Shown: positions 52,350 through 63,132 of the stretch, one piece after another
Position numbering within the stretch: the stretch's first letter is position 1
How the letters are laid out: the number at the start of each line of letters is the position of its first letter
Assembly: GCA_022702545.1 (NCBI GenBank)
Contig: JAHRBC010000005.1
Span: 2,294,001-2,358,000 of the forward strand
Direction of reading: 5' to 3'
Source of the DNA: Phycomyces nitens
Taxonomy: Eukaryota > Mucoromycota > Mucoromycetes > Mucorales > Phycomycetaceae
Length of the DNA stretch: 64,000 nt
Translations under genes and position numbers: made by a program
Notes under the pieces: model-generated
Told to the model about the DNA's origin: nothing
The model's database searches: none
The model's input: only the letters and a program-made list of their open reading frames with translations

Positions 52350-53504
52350 ATGAATCCAGAAAGACAATCCGTTGAAGACAAGAAAGAATATACCAACGAA
52401 GAAAAGCAGCGCTTTGAGATCGAAGAACGAGTCCAAGCAGCATTACCTGAAAACCTAGTGGCAAGTTACAAGTCAAGCCGAACAATACCATTCTTGCCTA
52501 GTGAGCAGAGAATACCATCCACCCAGAAAAGAGAAGAACATTGGTCACACCACGCAAAGAAGCTTGTTGCCACGTTAACCGGAAAATCTGAAGCTATGTC
52601 AAAGAATCCCGATATGGCAGAAATGGCCAACACTATGGCCGACGCTTTCAAACGTGCTATTGCCAGCCAGAAACCCAGTGGAGAACGAATCCGGCAACCA
52701 GAATGTTACCATGGAGAACGATCAGCCATGATCCTCGATGGCTGGTTAAGAAGCGTAGAACGTTACACCGAGTATTATGAGTTCACCGCAGAGAGAACTA
52801 TGCTGTACGCAGTAAACTTACTGCGAGGCCGAGCCGATGTCTGGTGGCAGCATATGGAACGCAAGGCATCATATCCCTCCGCCTGGAAGCCATTCAAAGA
52901 GGCAATCATTGAAGAATTCCGTCCTGCACACACTCTCCGCTCAGCCAGAGACCGTTTGGCAAACCTCTCCCAGACCAGGACCGTCTTGGAGTATGTAGAC
53001 GAATTCAGAAATATCCAGTTGGAGATCCCCTCCATGACAAACGAAGAAGCCCAGGATAGATTTGTCCGTGGTCTTCAACAAGAAGTACGTCTCCACGTGA
53101 TAACGCTCACGCCAACCGATGTCGATGAGGCCATGCAGATGGCGCAAACCTACGAAAGTAGTAGACAGCTTGGACACCCGCAGGTGTATTATCATCAGCC
53201 GCAGCAGTACCAGTACCAGCCACAGCCACAGCAGTATCAACAGCAGTTTCATTATCAACCACAACCATACCAGTACCAATCACAGTACAGAATGCAAGAG
53301 CCAGTGCCCATGGAGATCGACGCCATCGATTCCCGCCGCCGGTTCCAACAAAGAAAGCCTGCTTACAACCGCTCCGAGGTGATCTGCCACTGGTGCAACA
53401 AGGCCGGGCATATGCAGAGACAGTGCCGGCAGCGCTTGGCTGCTATAAAGCAGTTGGATGAGGAGAACCGCAAGAAGCAGGGTTTTCGCGAGGCACAACC
53501 GTAA
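52350..53504 (+). CDS. gag: Retrotransposon Gag polyprotein
   Basis: 384 residues from ATG 52350 to TAA 53504. Forms the virus-like particle. The central part matches the retrotransposon-gag capsid region (DGWLRSVERYTEYYEF, LRGRADVWWQHM, RPAHTLRSARDRLANL). A Gln/Tyr-rich linker follows. Near the C-terminus a zinc knuckle CHWCNKAGHMQRQC (C-X2-C-X4-H-X4-C) should bind RNA. Pol lies in the -1 frame relative to Gag and overlaps it by 43 nt (53462-53504), with a frameshift signal at 53480-53520. Confidence 0.95.
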   Translation: MNPERQSVEDKKEYTNEEKQRFEIEERVQAALPENLVASYKSSRTIPFLPSEQRIPSTQKREEHWSHHAKKLVATLTGKSEAMSKNPDMAEMANTMADAFKRAIASQKPSGERIRQPECYHGERSAMILDGWLRSVERYTEYYEFTAERTMLYAVNLLRGRADVWWQHMERKASYPSAWKPFKEAIIEEFRPAHTLRSARDRLANLSQTRTVLEYVDEFRNIQLEIPSMTNEEAQDRFVRGLQQEVRLHVITLTPTDVDEAMQMAQTYESSRQLGHPQVYYHQPQQYQYQPQPQQYQQQFHYQPQPYQYQSQYRMQEPVPMEIDAIDSRRRFQQRKPAYNRSEVICHWCNKAGHMQRQCRQRLAAIKQLDEENRKKQGFREAQP

Positions 53505-53520
53505 CGGGAGGTCGGTTGTG
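53480..53520 (+). promoter_or_regulatory. -1 programmed ribosomal frameshift signal
   Basis: Slippery heptamer GGGTTTT (53480-53486) is in the correct phase (G GGT TTT). It is followed by a 7-nt spacer (53487-53493) and a perfect 8-bp stem, CACAACCG (53494-53501) with CGGTTGTG (53513-53520), and an 11-nt loop that contains the gag stop codon. Shifting -1 here enters the open pol frame with no stop. Confidence 0.85.
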
Positions 53521-53524
53521 TAGC

Positions 53525-56500
53525 ATGGAAGAAAAATCCTCCCCAGAGGCCAGTAAAAATAATGAAATATCATATACTGCCATTAATAAAGAAACTTGTG
53601 ATTCCTATTCTTATGTCTCCAATGAACCTGAGTTACTGAATACTCCCACAAGCCTTAAAGAGATGACTGAGCCCCACTTAATGGCTGACCAGACCTTCCT
53701 CGAAGGACTCTATGCCGCGGTTGACACTGACCTCCCCTTGTATCCGGCCATGCTGGATGATAAATTAATTTCGGTATTGATTGACAGTGGCGCAAGTGCG
53801 AACTATGTGTCCCCTCAGATTGCACAATCTGCCCAAAACCTTGTCAGTATCAGTGGTCGTCCTGTGGAAACAGCCGGTGGTCACACACTTAGCATTGATC
53901 AAAAGGCTACTCTCTCTCTCTCTCTCAGCGGATATACCGATACAATCGATGCTTATGTATTCCCGACAAAGTTCGATCTAATTCTTGGTCGAACATGGTT
54001 ACAACAAGCAAGGCCCATTCCTGATTGGCAAACGGATACCTGGTACCTCCATCGTAATGGTGTTGAATTTGTCCTACAACCCCAGTGTCCGCGAAAGGTG
54101 AAGCCGCAACTAAATTACCTGGTATCTGCAAAGCAAGTACAGAAACTCGTTGGCAAGGAGGAGGCCGCGTGTTTTCTGCTACACATCAAGAGTAAACTGA
54201 ACACGAACAATGATGATTCCCAGTGGAATGATCTGGTCAAAGAGTTCAGTGACGTGTTTCAAGATGGATTGCCTGGGTTGCCGCCAGATCGCGAAGTTCA
54301 GCATGTAATAAACACTGGAGATGCACAGCCTACAAACAAACCGCCATTTAAAATGAGCCCTCGCGAGCTAGATGAGTTGAAGAGACAGCTGAAAGAACTA
54401 CTGGACCTGGGCCTCATTCGTCCGAGCTCATCACCATGGGGTGCGCCGATTCTGTTTGTGAAGAAGAAGAATGGAGAGATGCGCATGTGCGTCGATTATC
54501 GTGCTTTGAACAAGGTCACAATAAGGAATAACCACCCATTACCCCGCATTGATGAGTGTTTGGAGCGTTTAAAAGGTGCCAATCACTTTACAAGTCTGGA
54601 TCTGCGCAGTGGCTATCACCAGGTTCGCATTCAACAATCAGATGTACCGAAAACCGCGTTCAATACAAGATATGGCCAATATGAGTTCCTGGTACTTCCT
54701 TTTGGATTGACCAATGCCCCGCCCACTTTCCAGCACTTGATGAACAAGGTTCTTGGCGACTGCTTGGATGACTTTGCATTGGTTTACTTGGATGATATTC
54801 TGATCTTCAGTAAGACACCAGAAGAACACGAGAAGCATGTCCGTCATGTACTGAATCGGTTACGAGAAGCCAAGCTGATCGCAAACCAGAAGAAGTGCGA
54901 GTTTAACAAGAAGGAGCTTACCTTCCTGGGTTTTCAAGTCTCCGCAAAAGGTATCCTCCCTTCCCCGGACAAGATCAAAACCATTCAAGACTGGACCCCT
55001 CCAAACAATGTTCAAGAAGTTAGGCAGTTTATTGGACTTGCTCAACACTACCGTCGGTTTATACCCGGATTTGCTGGAATTGCTGCCCCGCTAACTGATT
55101 TAACCAAAGGAGTTGGTCCCAAGAAACGCCCCATTGTTTGGACAGATGTTTGTCAGACCAGTTTTGATATCTTGAAAGATAAGCTCAGTTCTGCTCCCGT
55201 TCTCTTGGCCCCAGACATGGACAAGCCGTTTCGGATTGAAACCGATGCTTCCGATTTTGGCGTTGGTGCTGTGTTACTGCAAGAAGACGAAGAAGGAGTA
55301 TGGAAGCCGTTGGCTTATGAGTCGAAGAAGTTGTCCACTGCCGAAAGATCCTACCCTGCCCAAGAACGTGAGCTACTCGGAATCTTGCACGCACTTCGCA
55401 CATGGCGTTGCATGATCGAGGGAAAGCCGTTCACGGTGTTCACGGACCATCTCCCACTCAAATACTTCCGAAGCCAAGTCAAGCCCACTCCAAGACTAGT
55501 GCGATGGATAGCCGAGTTTGAGTTATATGATCCCATAATACAGTACAAGCCTGGAAAAGAGAATGGTGTCCCAGATGTTCTCTCCCGTTTGGATGGCCCT
55601 GAATCCAACGTGTCCGAGGTAGAATCAATGGAGCCTGACTATCTGTACGCAATGCCTACTTCTGACACTGCTGACTGGCCGAAATTCTATGCTCGCCCAG
55701 ACAACGAATGGCCAGAAGAGATCAAGGATTTGCTTAGCAAACAGCGCAAGAACTTTGTGGTCCGAGATCAGAAGGTGTTTAGACTTGTCAAAGCCAGTGA
55801 CAAAGTACAAGAAATCAGATTCGCCCTCTTTGCAAAACGGGCTGATTTAGTAAACAGTTTCCATACTGGATTTGGTCACGCTGGGGAAACTACTGTTTAT
55901 GATTTGATGAAGAAACGTTGGTGGTGGCCGGGAATGAGAAGTCAGATCCAAGAATGGCTTACCAAGTGTCCAGAGTGCCAGTTAGCATCGAATGCTGAGA
56001 GAAATGTCCACCATGCTCCGATGATACCCTTGGATGTGCCTCCTGCGTTCTCTCGATGGCACCTTGATTTCATCGGTGAATTGCCTACTACTGCTCAAGG
56101 AAATCGCTGGATCCTCGTGGCTGTGGACTATGCTACAAACTGGCCGATTGCTCGCGCGGTTCCTGATGCCACTGGTGAAGCCATTGCCAAGTTCTTATAT
56201 GAAGAAATTGTGATGCGTTTTGGTTGCCCTGATGAGATCTTAACAGACCGTGGTCCGAATTTCATGTCCCAGATCCTAGCTTATTACATCAAGAAGATTA
56301 AGCTCCACCACAAGTTGACTTCTGCTTTCCACCCGCGCACAAATGGCAAATGCGAACGCCTCAATGGTATCCTTAAGCAGATGTTACGCAAGTATGTAAA
56401 TGGAGCTATCCATCGTTGGGACGAGTATCTGGAATCTGCATTGTTTGCCTGCCGAATCCGTAAACACCGTACCACTGGTTTCAGTCCTTTCTTCTTAACA

Positions 56501-56647
56501 TATGGCCGTGAACCAAGATTACCTGGTGATTTCCTAAGGCCATCTCTCGACTCATCGCTTCCTGAAGATCCGCAAGTTCTGGCCGACAGCTCTCTCCCTT
56601 TTTGCGCCAACTTCGTCAAGCTCGCCAAGATGCCGAAGCTCGTGTAA
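53525..56647 (+). CDS. pol: Retrotransposon Pol (PR-RT-RNaseH-IN)
   Basis: The open frame runs from 53462 (frameshift entry); the first ATG is 53525. Protease LIDSGAS (about 53780). Reverse transcriptase: CVDYRALNKVT, LPFGLTNAP and the catalytic LVYLDDILIFS (about 54780). RNase H: ETDASDFGVGAVLLQ. Integrase zinc-binding HHCC region (HTGFGHAG to CPECQ, about 55860-55980) and catalytic Asp-Asp-Glu core (WHLDFIGEL, LTDRGPNF, NGKCERLNG). All catalytic residues that I can check are present. The frame stops early at 56647 just after the integrase core. The expected remainder continues in the -1 frame from about 56599. Probably expressed only as a Gag-Pol fusion. Confidence 0.95.
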   Translation: MEEKSSPEASKNNEISYTAINKETCDSYSYVSNEPELLNTPTSLKEMTEPHLMADQTFLEGLYAAVDTDLPLYPAMLDDKLISVLIDSGASANYVSPQIAQSAQNLVSISGRPVETAGGHTLSIDQKATLSLSLSGYTDTIDAYVFPTKFDLILGRTWLQQARPIPDWQTDTWYLHRNGVEFVLQPQCPRKVKPQLNYLVSAKQVQKLVGKEEAACFLLHIKSKLNTNNDDSQWNDLVKEFSDVFQDGLPGLPPDREVQHVINTGDAQPTNKPPFKMSPRELDELKRQLKELLDLGLIRPSSSPWGAPILFVKKKNGEMRMCVDYRALNKVTIRNNHPLPRIDECLERLKGANHFTSLDLRSGYHQVRIQQSDVPKTAFNTRYGQYEFLVLPFGLTNAPPTFQHLMNKVLGDCLDDFALVYLDDILIFSKTPEEHEKHVRHVLNRLREAKLIANQKKCEFNKKELTFLGFQVSAKGILPSPDKIKTIQDWTPPNNVQEVRQFIGLAQHYRRFIPGFAGIAAPLTDLTKGVGPKKRPIVWTDVCQTSFDILKDKLSSAPVLLAPDMDKPFRIETDASDFGVGAVLLQEDEEGVWKPLAYESKKLSTAERSYPAQERELLGILHALRTWRCMIEGKPFTVFTDHLPLKYFRSQVKPTPRLVRWIAEFELYDPIIQYKPGKENGVPDVLSRLDGPESNVSEVESMEPDYLYAMPTSDTADWPKFYARPDNEWPEEIKDLLSKQRKNFVVRDQKVFRLVKASDKVQEIRFALFAKRADLVNSFHTGFGHAGETTVYDLMKKRWWWPGMRSQIQEWLTKCPECQLASNAERNVHHAPMIPLDVPPAFSRWHLDFIGELPTTAQGNRWILVAVDYATNWPIARAVPDATGEAIAKFLYEEIVMRFGCPDEILTDRGPNFMSQILAYYIKKIKLHHKLTSAFHPRTNGKCERLNGILKQMLRKYVNGAIHRWDEYLESALFACRIRKHRTTGFSPFFLTYGREPRLPGDFLRPSLDSSLPEDPQVLADSSLPFCANFVKLAKMPKLV

Positions 56648-57090
56648 CTAATATCAGTCAACAAGACAAGGACCGCTGGGATTCGATCATGAAACCGCAT
56701 CAATTTGCCATTGGTGAATACTTGTTACTTCGTCATGAGAACAAGTTTGGTCTCGAGTATAACTGGATGGGCCCGTATATTGTGGTAGACAAGAACCCTG
56801 ACACCAATATTTACAAGATTACCACTGTGGAAGGTGTCCCTTACAAGTCTTGGGTTCATGCTGATCGGTTGAAAATTGCAAAATCTAACGATTTTGACAA
56901 GACTTGGTACCACCCCACTGTTTCTCGCTCCCAAATGCGTCATGACTTGTCCATTAATCCTACCTCTTCCTTGCCACTTGCTCTTTTGGACTCTCCCTTG
57001 GTTGATCGAGGACTATCAACAGTTTCGGAAGGGGTGATGTCGTGCCTAATTTTGGTGAAACAAGCTCTAGTGACTTGTCTTTACAAATGA
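56602..57090 (+). CDS. Pol C-terminal part (integrase GPY/F region), -1 frame
   Basis: This frame carries on the integrase C-terminus: DAEARVTNISQQDKDRWDS, then the GPY/F motif YNWMGPYIVVDKN and YKSWVHADRLK. It joins the main pol frame at CCCTTTT (56596-56602), where a -1 slip or a missing T would restore one frame. It reads into the right LTR and stops at 57090. No chromodomain follows. It is either the result of a one-base deletion (or assembly error) or a second recoding event. Confidence 0.85.
   Translation: MRQLRQARQDAEARVTNISQQDKDRWDSIMKPHQFAIGEYLLLRHENKFGLEYNWMGPYIVVDKNPDTNIYKITTVEGVPYKSWVHADRLKIAKSNDFDKTWYHPTVSRSQMRHDLSINPTSSLPLALLDSPLVDRGLSTVSEGVMSCLILVKQALVTCLYK
57027..57037 (+). 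other. Polypurine tract
   Basis: GGAAGGGG plus TGA lies immediately before the right LTR. It is the expected primer for plus-strand DNA synthesis. Confidence 0.75.
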
Positions 57091-57355
57091 GGCATGATTT
57101 GAAATGATTATTCATCTGTTTGTAATTACAGAAATTTGTAATCCGTTTATAATAATTTTGTAAGAACATTAGACACCTCTTCAGTGTAGTCAAAGATGAA
57201 TAATCATTTAGAAAACTATATAAGATATCCAAATTCAAAACAATAAAAATTATCTTTTATCCTCTCTCTTATTTTGAATACTCCTGTGTATTAAAGCTTG
57301 ACCAATTCGACTACGTTTACAGTGAATTGGAAGATAGCCTAGATCAGGAACGACA
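57038..57355 (+). repeat. 3' LTR of the Ty3/gypsy element
   Basis: By eye it is the same as the 5' LTR over all 318 bp. Apparent antisense frames within both LTRs are duplicates of one another and not genes. Confidence 0.95.
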
Positions 57356-59192
57356 TTATTTTTTATAAATATTAGCCAATCATATTAAAGAAAACGACTA
57401 TTTTTTTTATATAAGCCTGAGTTGGTTAAACAATGCAGAATACATCAATTAAAAATGTGCCAGGAAAACTAAATTTTAATAGCAAGTCATTGATTTTTTT
57501 AAAAATAGAAGATTTCGATTATAAAAATAATAAAGCCTCTAAAAAGAGGGGTAAGCGACATGCCAAAAATAACATTACTAATAGACCCAAGTTTGATAAG
57601 GATTTTGGGATGATAGGAAAAACTTTTAAATACATAAGCAAATAGTTTTTGCTCAGAATCTCAAAAATATCAAAATATCAAAATATCAAAAATGGTGGTT
57701 GGTAATCGCCTTTTTTTTTGTCCTGGTTTAAATGGGGGAATTTAGTAACCATTATCAAGGTTATTTAGTGAAGAGATTTAATTTAAGAATAACCATAATT
57801 GTTTTCTTGTATATTTTCCCTACAAGGCATTGTTAGTTGAATACCATTGTTCACGTTTATTTAATTAAATAATATTCATTTAGGGATAGCTACTAGAGTT
57901 ACACCCCATTGTTAACACAAGATCAACTCTTTTCAAAGCATTAGTTGTCTCTCATTATGATAACCTGTGATAATTATATTCTCACTCGCAAGTAACCCAA
58001 TCTTTTCATGTAATAGCGCGGTACTCATTTGATCCACTTACTTTACGCATTATACGTGCCTAATTTATACCACACCAATACTTATTCTTCAATATATAAT
58101 AAAAAGGGGTCTCTCTTGAATAAACTTGGTTTTGGCATCAGCAGATCCTATATCTTAACCCTGCAAGTAGAACAGAACTTGTTTTGCAAAGAGACTTTAC
58201 GCGAATTGAGAAAATATACCTAGTGTGAATAAACTCGAATATTAAATCGTTGCAGCTTGTTCCCTGACACTCCTCAAGGTAAATCAACAACGCCCCCTTT
58301 TATGTAGGCGAATATACTTTTCCTACTTTATCCTTGTTATGTTTTTTTATCTCGTTTACCTCTTACAGAAATGTACAACACATTCTTGGCTATCTTCAAG
58401 TCTCGATCATTGTGGCCATTATTCCAAATTGAGTCCAATGAGTAATTGTGATAAAGACGAGACAACTAAATACTAGAATTTATAGATATAGCTGTATTAG
58501 TTATATTTTATTATAAAATTGTTGAAAGCACCATTAAAAAGCAAATTTCACTCAATTGTCTGTTGGACTCGAGTACATTAATAGTAAAAGCATACTTTTT
58601 GTTCCTCTCAATTGAAATAGTACCATTTTGTGTGCCTTGGTGCAATAATAATATAGAGAGTTTCTGACCCATGAACTAGAATAAACTTTTTTTTTCATCA
58701 ACTTACTAGTGCTGTATATCGAACTTTTAAAAGACTAGCTAAATCTGTTTTTCAACAATATCAAGGGACCTTGTTTCTTATTTAAAGTTTTAAAGGTACA
58801 AGGTAAAAATAGCCAACTGGAAATATTATACTGCTCTTTTATTATATTAAAAGTACACGAGACAATTGATACTTTATGCTACAGCAATCTTGGGACTAAT
58901 AAGGCATGCCAAGAGAGAATACAAGTGAGTAAAATTGGTGCTATCTTTTTATAATCTAATTTTAGGATTAAAAAAGAAGAAGAAGCACCTTACAATATTA
59001 ATAGCATTACACCCGAAAATTATGCAGTAGCATTTAAGGATATATTAAAGTAATGATATTTGTCTACATTGACATTTTTAAGAACTATAAAGAGAGATTG
59101 AAAAAGGATAAAAATTCCTGAATGAATATCTCTAGAACATATTACATCTAAAAATAGGCGTAAACAATAGTAAAGATGCTTATAAGGCCTCT

Positions 59193-59235
<43 letters not shown>

Positions 59236-61702
59236 TATAACAAACGCTACATATCCTATAGTCTGACCTTTAAAGACTATTATAAATGACACTGTAACTT
59301 TCAAGCGTACTCAAGATAGTTTCTAATACCTTCCAAGTGTCACTCGTTCCATTAAACGATATTTTTATTTATTTAATTGGAGTTTATTTTATATCGATGG
59401 TATCTGGGGGTTGAGAGAAGAATAAAATAAAAGAAAGCAAATGCAGACTATTATTATTAATAATATGATATTTCCAAAGGATAGTCAAAAGGTCGATCCA
59501 AATCCAATTTGTGGATTTTGGGGATAAATTTAAAGATATTGGGTTCTGGCTCCTTATTCTAGTCATAAAGTGATAAAATGGCCTGTGGTATTTAGATTTA
59601 TTTTTTTACAGTCCTTATCGCAAGTTCTAAAACCACAGACGGGGTCAGGGGAACATGAGTGAGATGATGCCCATACCTATCTGCCGGAAAGTGCCATTTA
59701 CTCAATGTTCCACCAGCCAAAAAAAAAGACCTGGTATTTCAATGGCTGGGGTTTATCTCTGAGTTTTTTTTTTATATCTTGATCTTTAGGAATAGCTTAG
59801 CGTTGAAAGTGATAGCCTGGTAAAAAGAAATCCCACAAAAGTAAATTTTACCTGACATTTGGATGGAACAAAAATATAGAAATGGACTAGTATCATTGGT
59901 CTACAGTCTTAATCGCAGAGTTTGTACAACGGCAGCCAAAGGTCAATAGTGTTTACAGGTGCTAGTCTTTTGCTTGTCGATAAACGGTAGCACTTTATAG
60001 TTCATATTGGTTTGGTAGAAAGGGTCAGTGGTTTATGTGATACTTGACGTGTCAAGAGAGATTACGAGACATCATTTCACTAGACTGATAACAATGGACT
60101 TTTTTTTTAATTTGGTTATATTATATCTATACACAAAAGGATATATAATGTTTCTAGGAAATCTACTTGCAGTACCAGTAGCAATAATGTGCATTTATTA
60201 TTATTATTATTATTAATAGGAGCACACTAGACGCAATGGTGCCCAGGGGAGCAGGACTCGTATTTGAGCAGAATTATTTATAATTTCAAGTGTAGTTTGT
60301 AGCAAATAATATCAAACCCACTCATACCATCTCATTGTATACGATCAACATGAATATATATATATATTTATATTTAAGACAATCTCTTTTGCGGGGTAAT
60401 GGGAGTAAGATAAAGAGTGAAATGTAAAGGGAATATTATGAAACTAATATCTCGTTTGATGATACACCCACTAGGGCCAACAGTTACGCTCAGGGTTCTT
60501 TCTGAATGGGCAGTGTATTTGTGAAAATAATCTTCTTTTTCTTTTTTCAATGGCAATTAGTTTGATCTGGGGCACTAATCTGGGGAGTCTCGAGCCAATC
60601 TCTAATCACAATTATAACTTGCTTCTGATCCGCTTGTTTGAATTGAAATGCTTGGAGATAAACCAAGTTATCAACTTCGATTCCGATCAGGGCATAAATG
60701 GACCATATCTAATCAGTGACACCAACTCTAATTACACCAATCTAAGAACTGCTATTGTGGCAAATCCCCATGGCACCAAGAGGACTCATTTGGGTACCAG
60801 TCTAAAGATAAGATACATCCGATCTTAACCAAATAGACAAAAATTGGGGGGTGTTCGAGATCAAGTTGACCAATCGATTGACCGATTTCACAGACAAGAC
60901 GTAGTTTGAACATCTCTACCTTTTCGTTTGTAAATGTCTTTCAATTCCCAAGTTCATTATCGTGAGAAATACAAATCAAATAAGCAGATTTATTTTCTAT
61001 GGTTTCTTTTGATTTTATAATCGAACCAGACAATTTCAATTACTGATTCCCATTATATCACGGGGATACCCTACCATTCACAGCCAAGTGTTTTTTTTAT
61101 TATTTATTATTGTAAAGAATTTTTTTTATTTATTTACCAAGAATACATGTCTTTATTCCGCCCTTCTCCGCTTGGTGCACTTTCTCATTATTGCCCAGCC
61201 AACTAATCATTCGCAGCCTGTCTTACTGACTCATGGCGTCAACTTGTTATTAACCAATCGGAGACCCAGACTGTTTCTTAGCACTTTGATGTCTTGACAG
61301 AATCATTATTGAATTGTCATAAATTGGCTCTGGGTTACCAAGGAAACGCTGATAACATCGTGCGAAATAAAAATCTTGATCATCATTAGGGTGGGAAAAC
61401 CTAATCTGATGTTTTCCTCTTACATTCTTGGGTATTAAAAAAGGGAAACAAGCCCGGGGCGGAATATAAATTATGCCCATTTGACTACAGAGTACAACTA
61501 CTATAAACGCGCTGGTGGAAGCATATGACTTGAGACTTTGGTATCAATTCCAAAATAGGAAACTCTTGTGTTCATTGGATCTCTTGCCAACCAAACTTTA
61601 TCTGCCAAAAAAAAACAAAAAAATCAGTCAAATATAAAAATGAAATAAAATGTCAATTCTAACCTTCTTATACTCTTTTATACTTTACCCTTTCATTCTC
61701 AA
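57356..61702. other. Gene-poor AT-rich region
   Basis: No supported gene in 4.3 kb. Short frames (57433-57645, 58029-58223 and 60550-60828) lack recognisable motifs. The part after about 61100 contains a more GC-balanced stretch and is the likely promoter of the amino-acid transporter gene. A long AT dinucleotide tract is at 59196-59232. Confidence 0.5.
59196..59232. repeat. AT dinucleotide microsatellite
   Basis: About 18 uninterrupted TA/AT units; a potential cruciform and assembly-error site. Confidence 0.95.
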
Positions 61703-63132
61703 ATGTCTATGCAAGAGAAGAAAGAAGCAACATTTAGCGACAAACAGTCGATAGATGTCACAAGCAGTGAGTACTCCTCCTAATTGTCTCTTTCAATTCT
61801 AACATTTTATTATTTGTATAGCCAAAGACTACGAAGCCTCTCTAACACCATCAGACGATGAACACAAGGGATCGGCTTTCTTGGCTTACTTTAACGTTGT
61901 CTGTGTCGTAGCTGGTACTGGTACCCTCGGTCTTCCTTTCGCCCTTAGACAGGGTGGCTGGATTGGTATGTTTATTTTTTTATATTATAAAAATTATAGA
62001 CTTTACTTGATCGAACAAATTTTAACTCAATCTCTTATTTACAGGCATCTTTATTCTCTTCTTGTCCTGGTCAATGTCGGTCTACACCGGTATCCTACTC
62101 ATTCGCTGCCTTTACGCAAGCAAAACTACAAAACGTCTAGTAAACTACAAAGCAATTGCTACCGAATCATTTGGTGTAATTGGTGGCTGGGTTACTTTCT
62201 TTTTCAACGCCTGGATTTTGCTCGGAGCTCCTGTTCTTTACATGGTCCTTTCAGGCCAGAATCTCAACCAATTGTGCAAGGGCACTGTTGGTGAAATTGG
62301 CTCAATTTACTGGACAATCATCTCTTCCGTCATCGTCGCAATTCCCTTTATTCTCGTAAAATCCATGAAAGAAGTCGCGTGGATGAGTGCCTTTGGTGCC
62401 ACTGCCACCGTAGTTGTAGTCATCATCGTCCTCGTCATGGCCTGTGTCGACGAAAAGAACCAAATCAACATTCATCACGACGGTGTCATCTGGGACCAAT
62501 TCCCTATCGCACTCAGCACAATTTCTTTCTCATTTGGTGGTAATGCCGTTTACCCTCACGTCGAAAAGTCAATGAAGAACCCCAAGCAGTGGCCCAAGGT
62601 CGTCGCCGCTGGTCTTACCACCTGTGTATTGATGTACTTTGTCACTGCTGTCCCCGGTTACTATGTCTATGGCAACACCGTTGTCAACCCCATTTACAAC
62701 AGCATTCCCGAAGGTGTACCCAAGATCATCGCCATTGTTCTGATGACCATTCACGTCCTTATGGCTGCTCCTATTCTCATCACCTCATTCTCTCTCGATG
62801 TCGAAGATATGTTCAACATCTCTGTCGAACGCTTTGGAAAGTGGGGCGAGTTCTTTATCCGTGCTGTCCTCCGTATTATCATCGTAGCCGTTGTCTGTGT
62901 CATTGGCTGTGTTGTTCCTCACTTTGACAACCTGATGTCTCTTATTGGTGCCTTTGCCAACTGTGCTCTCATCTTTATTTTCCCTGTACTGTTCTACCTC
63001 AAGTTGACTGGCTGGCGCAACAAGCGTTTCTATGAACTTATCTGGTGTGCCTTGATCGTCGTCATGGGCATCGTTGGTCTCATTTTTGGTACCAAGCAAG
63101 CTGTCCAAGATTTGATCGCCTCATTCTCATAA
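61703..63132 (+). CDS. AAAP-family amino-acid transporter (Avt-like)
   Basis: Membrane transporter of the amino acid/auxin permease family (Aa_trans). Fungal members move neutral or other amino acids across the vacuolar or plasma membrane. Exons 61703-61766, 61822-61965 and 62045-63132 give 431 residues. After a short polar N-terminus it has about ten to eleven hydrophobic spans. Signatures: FNVVCVVAGTGTLGLPFALR in span 1, FSFGGNAVYPHVEKSMKNP, and YFVTAVPGYYVYGNTV. Codon use is C-rich at third positions, suggesting good expression. ATG 61703 is chosen; a second ATG lies two codons later. Substrate and membrane cannot be told from sequence. Confidence 0.93.

Larger units (their letters stand above)
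51991..57355 (+). mobile_element. Ty3/gypsy LTR retrotransposon, nearly intact
   Basis: 5,365 bp bounded by two 318-bp direct LTRs (51991-52308 and 57038-57355) in which I see no differences, implying a recent insertion. The likely target duplication is TTAT (51987-51990 and 57356-57359). Gene order gag, protease, reverse transcriptase, RNase H, integrase is that of Ty3/gypsy. A purine-rich tract GGAAGGGG precedes the right LTR, and a TGG-starting primer site follows the left one. Pol is broken once near its 3' end. No chromodomain was seen. The element starts 27 bp downstream of a tRNA-Gln gene, in the same orientation. Confidence 0.95.

Noticed and set aside
57433..57645. 70-codon basic frame
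   Set aside because: Lys/Asn-rich as expected from AT-rich DNA; no motif, splice or codon support.
60550..60828. 92-codon frame on the plus strand
   Set aside because: No recognisable family; no promoter or splice context. It could be a coding relic but cannot be supported.
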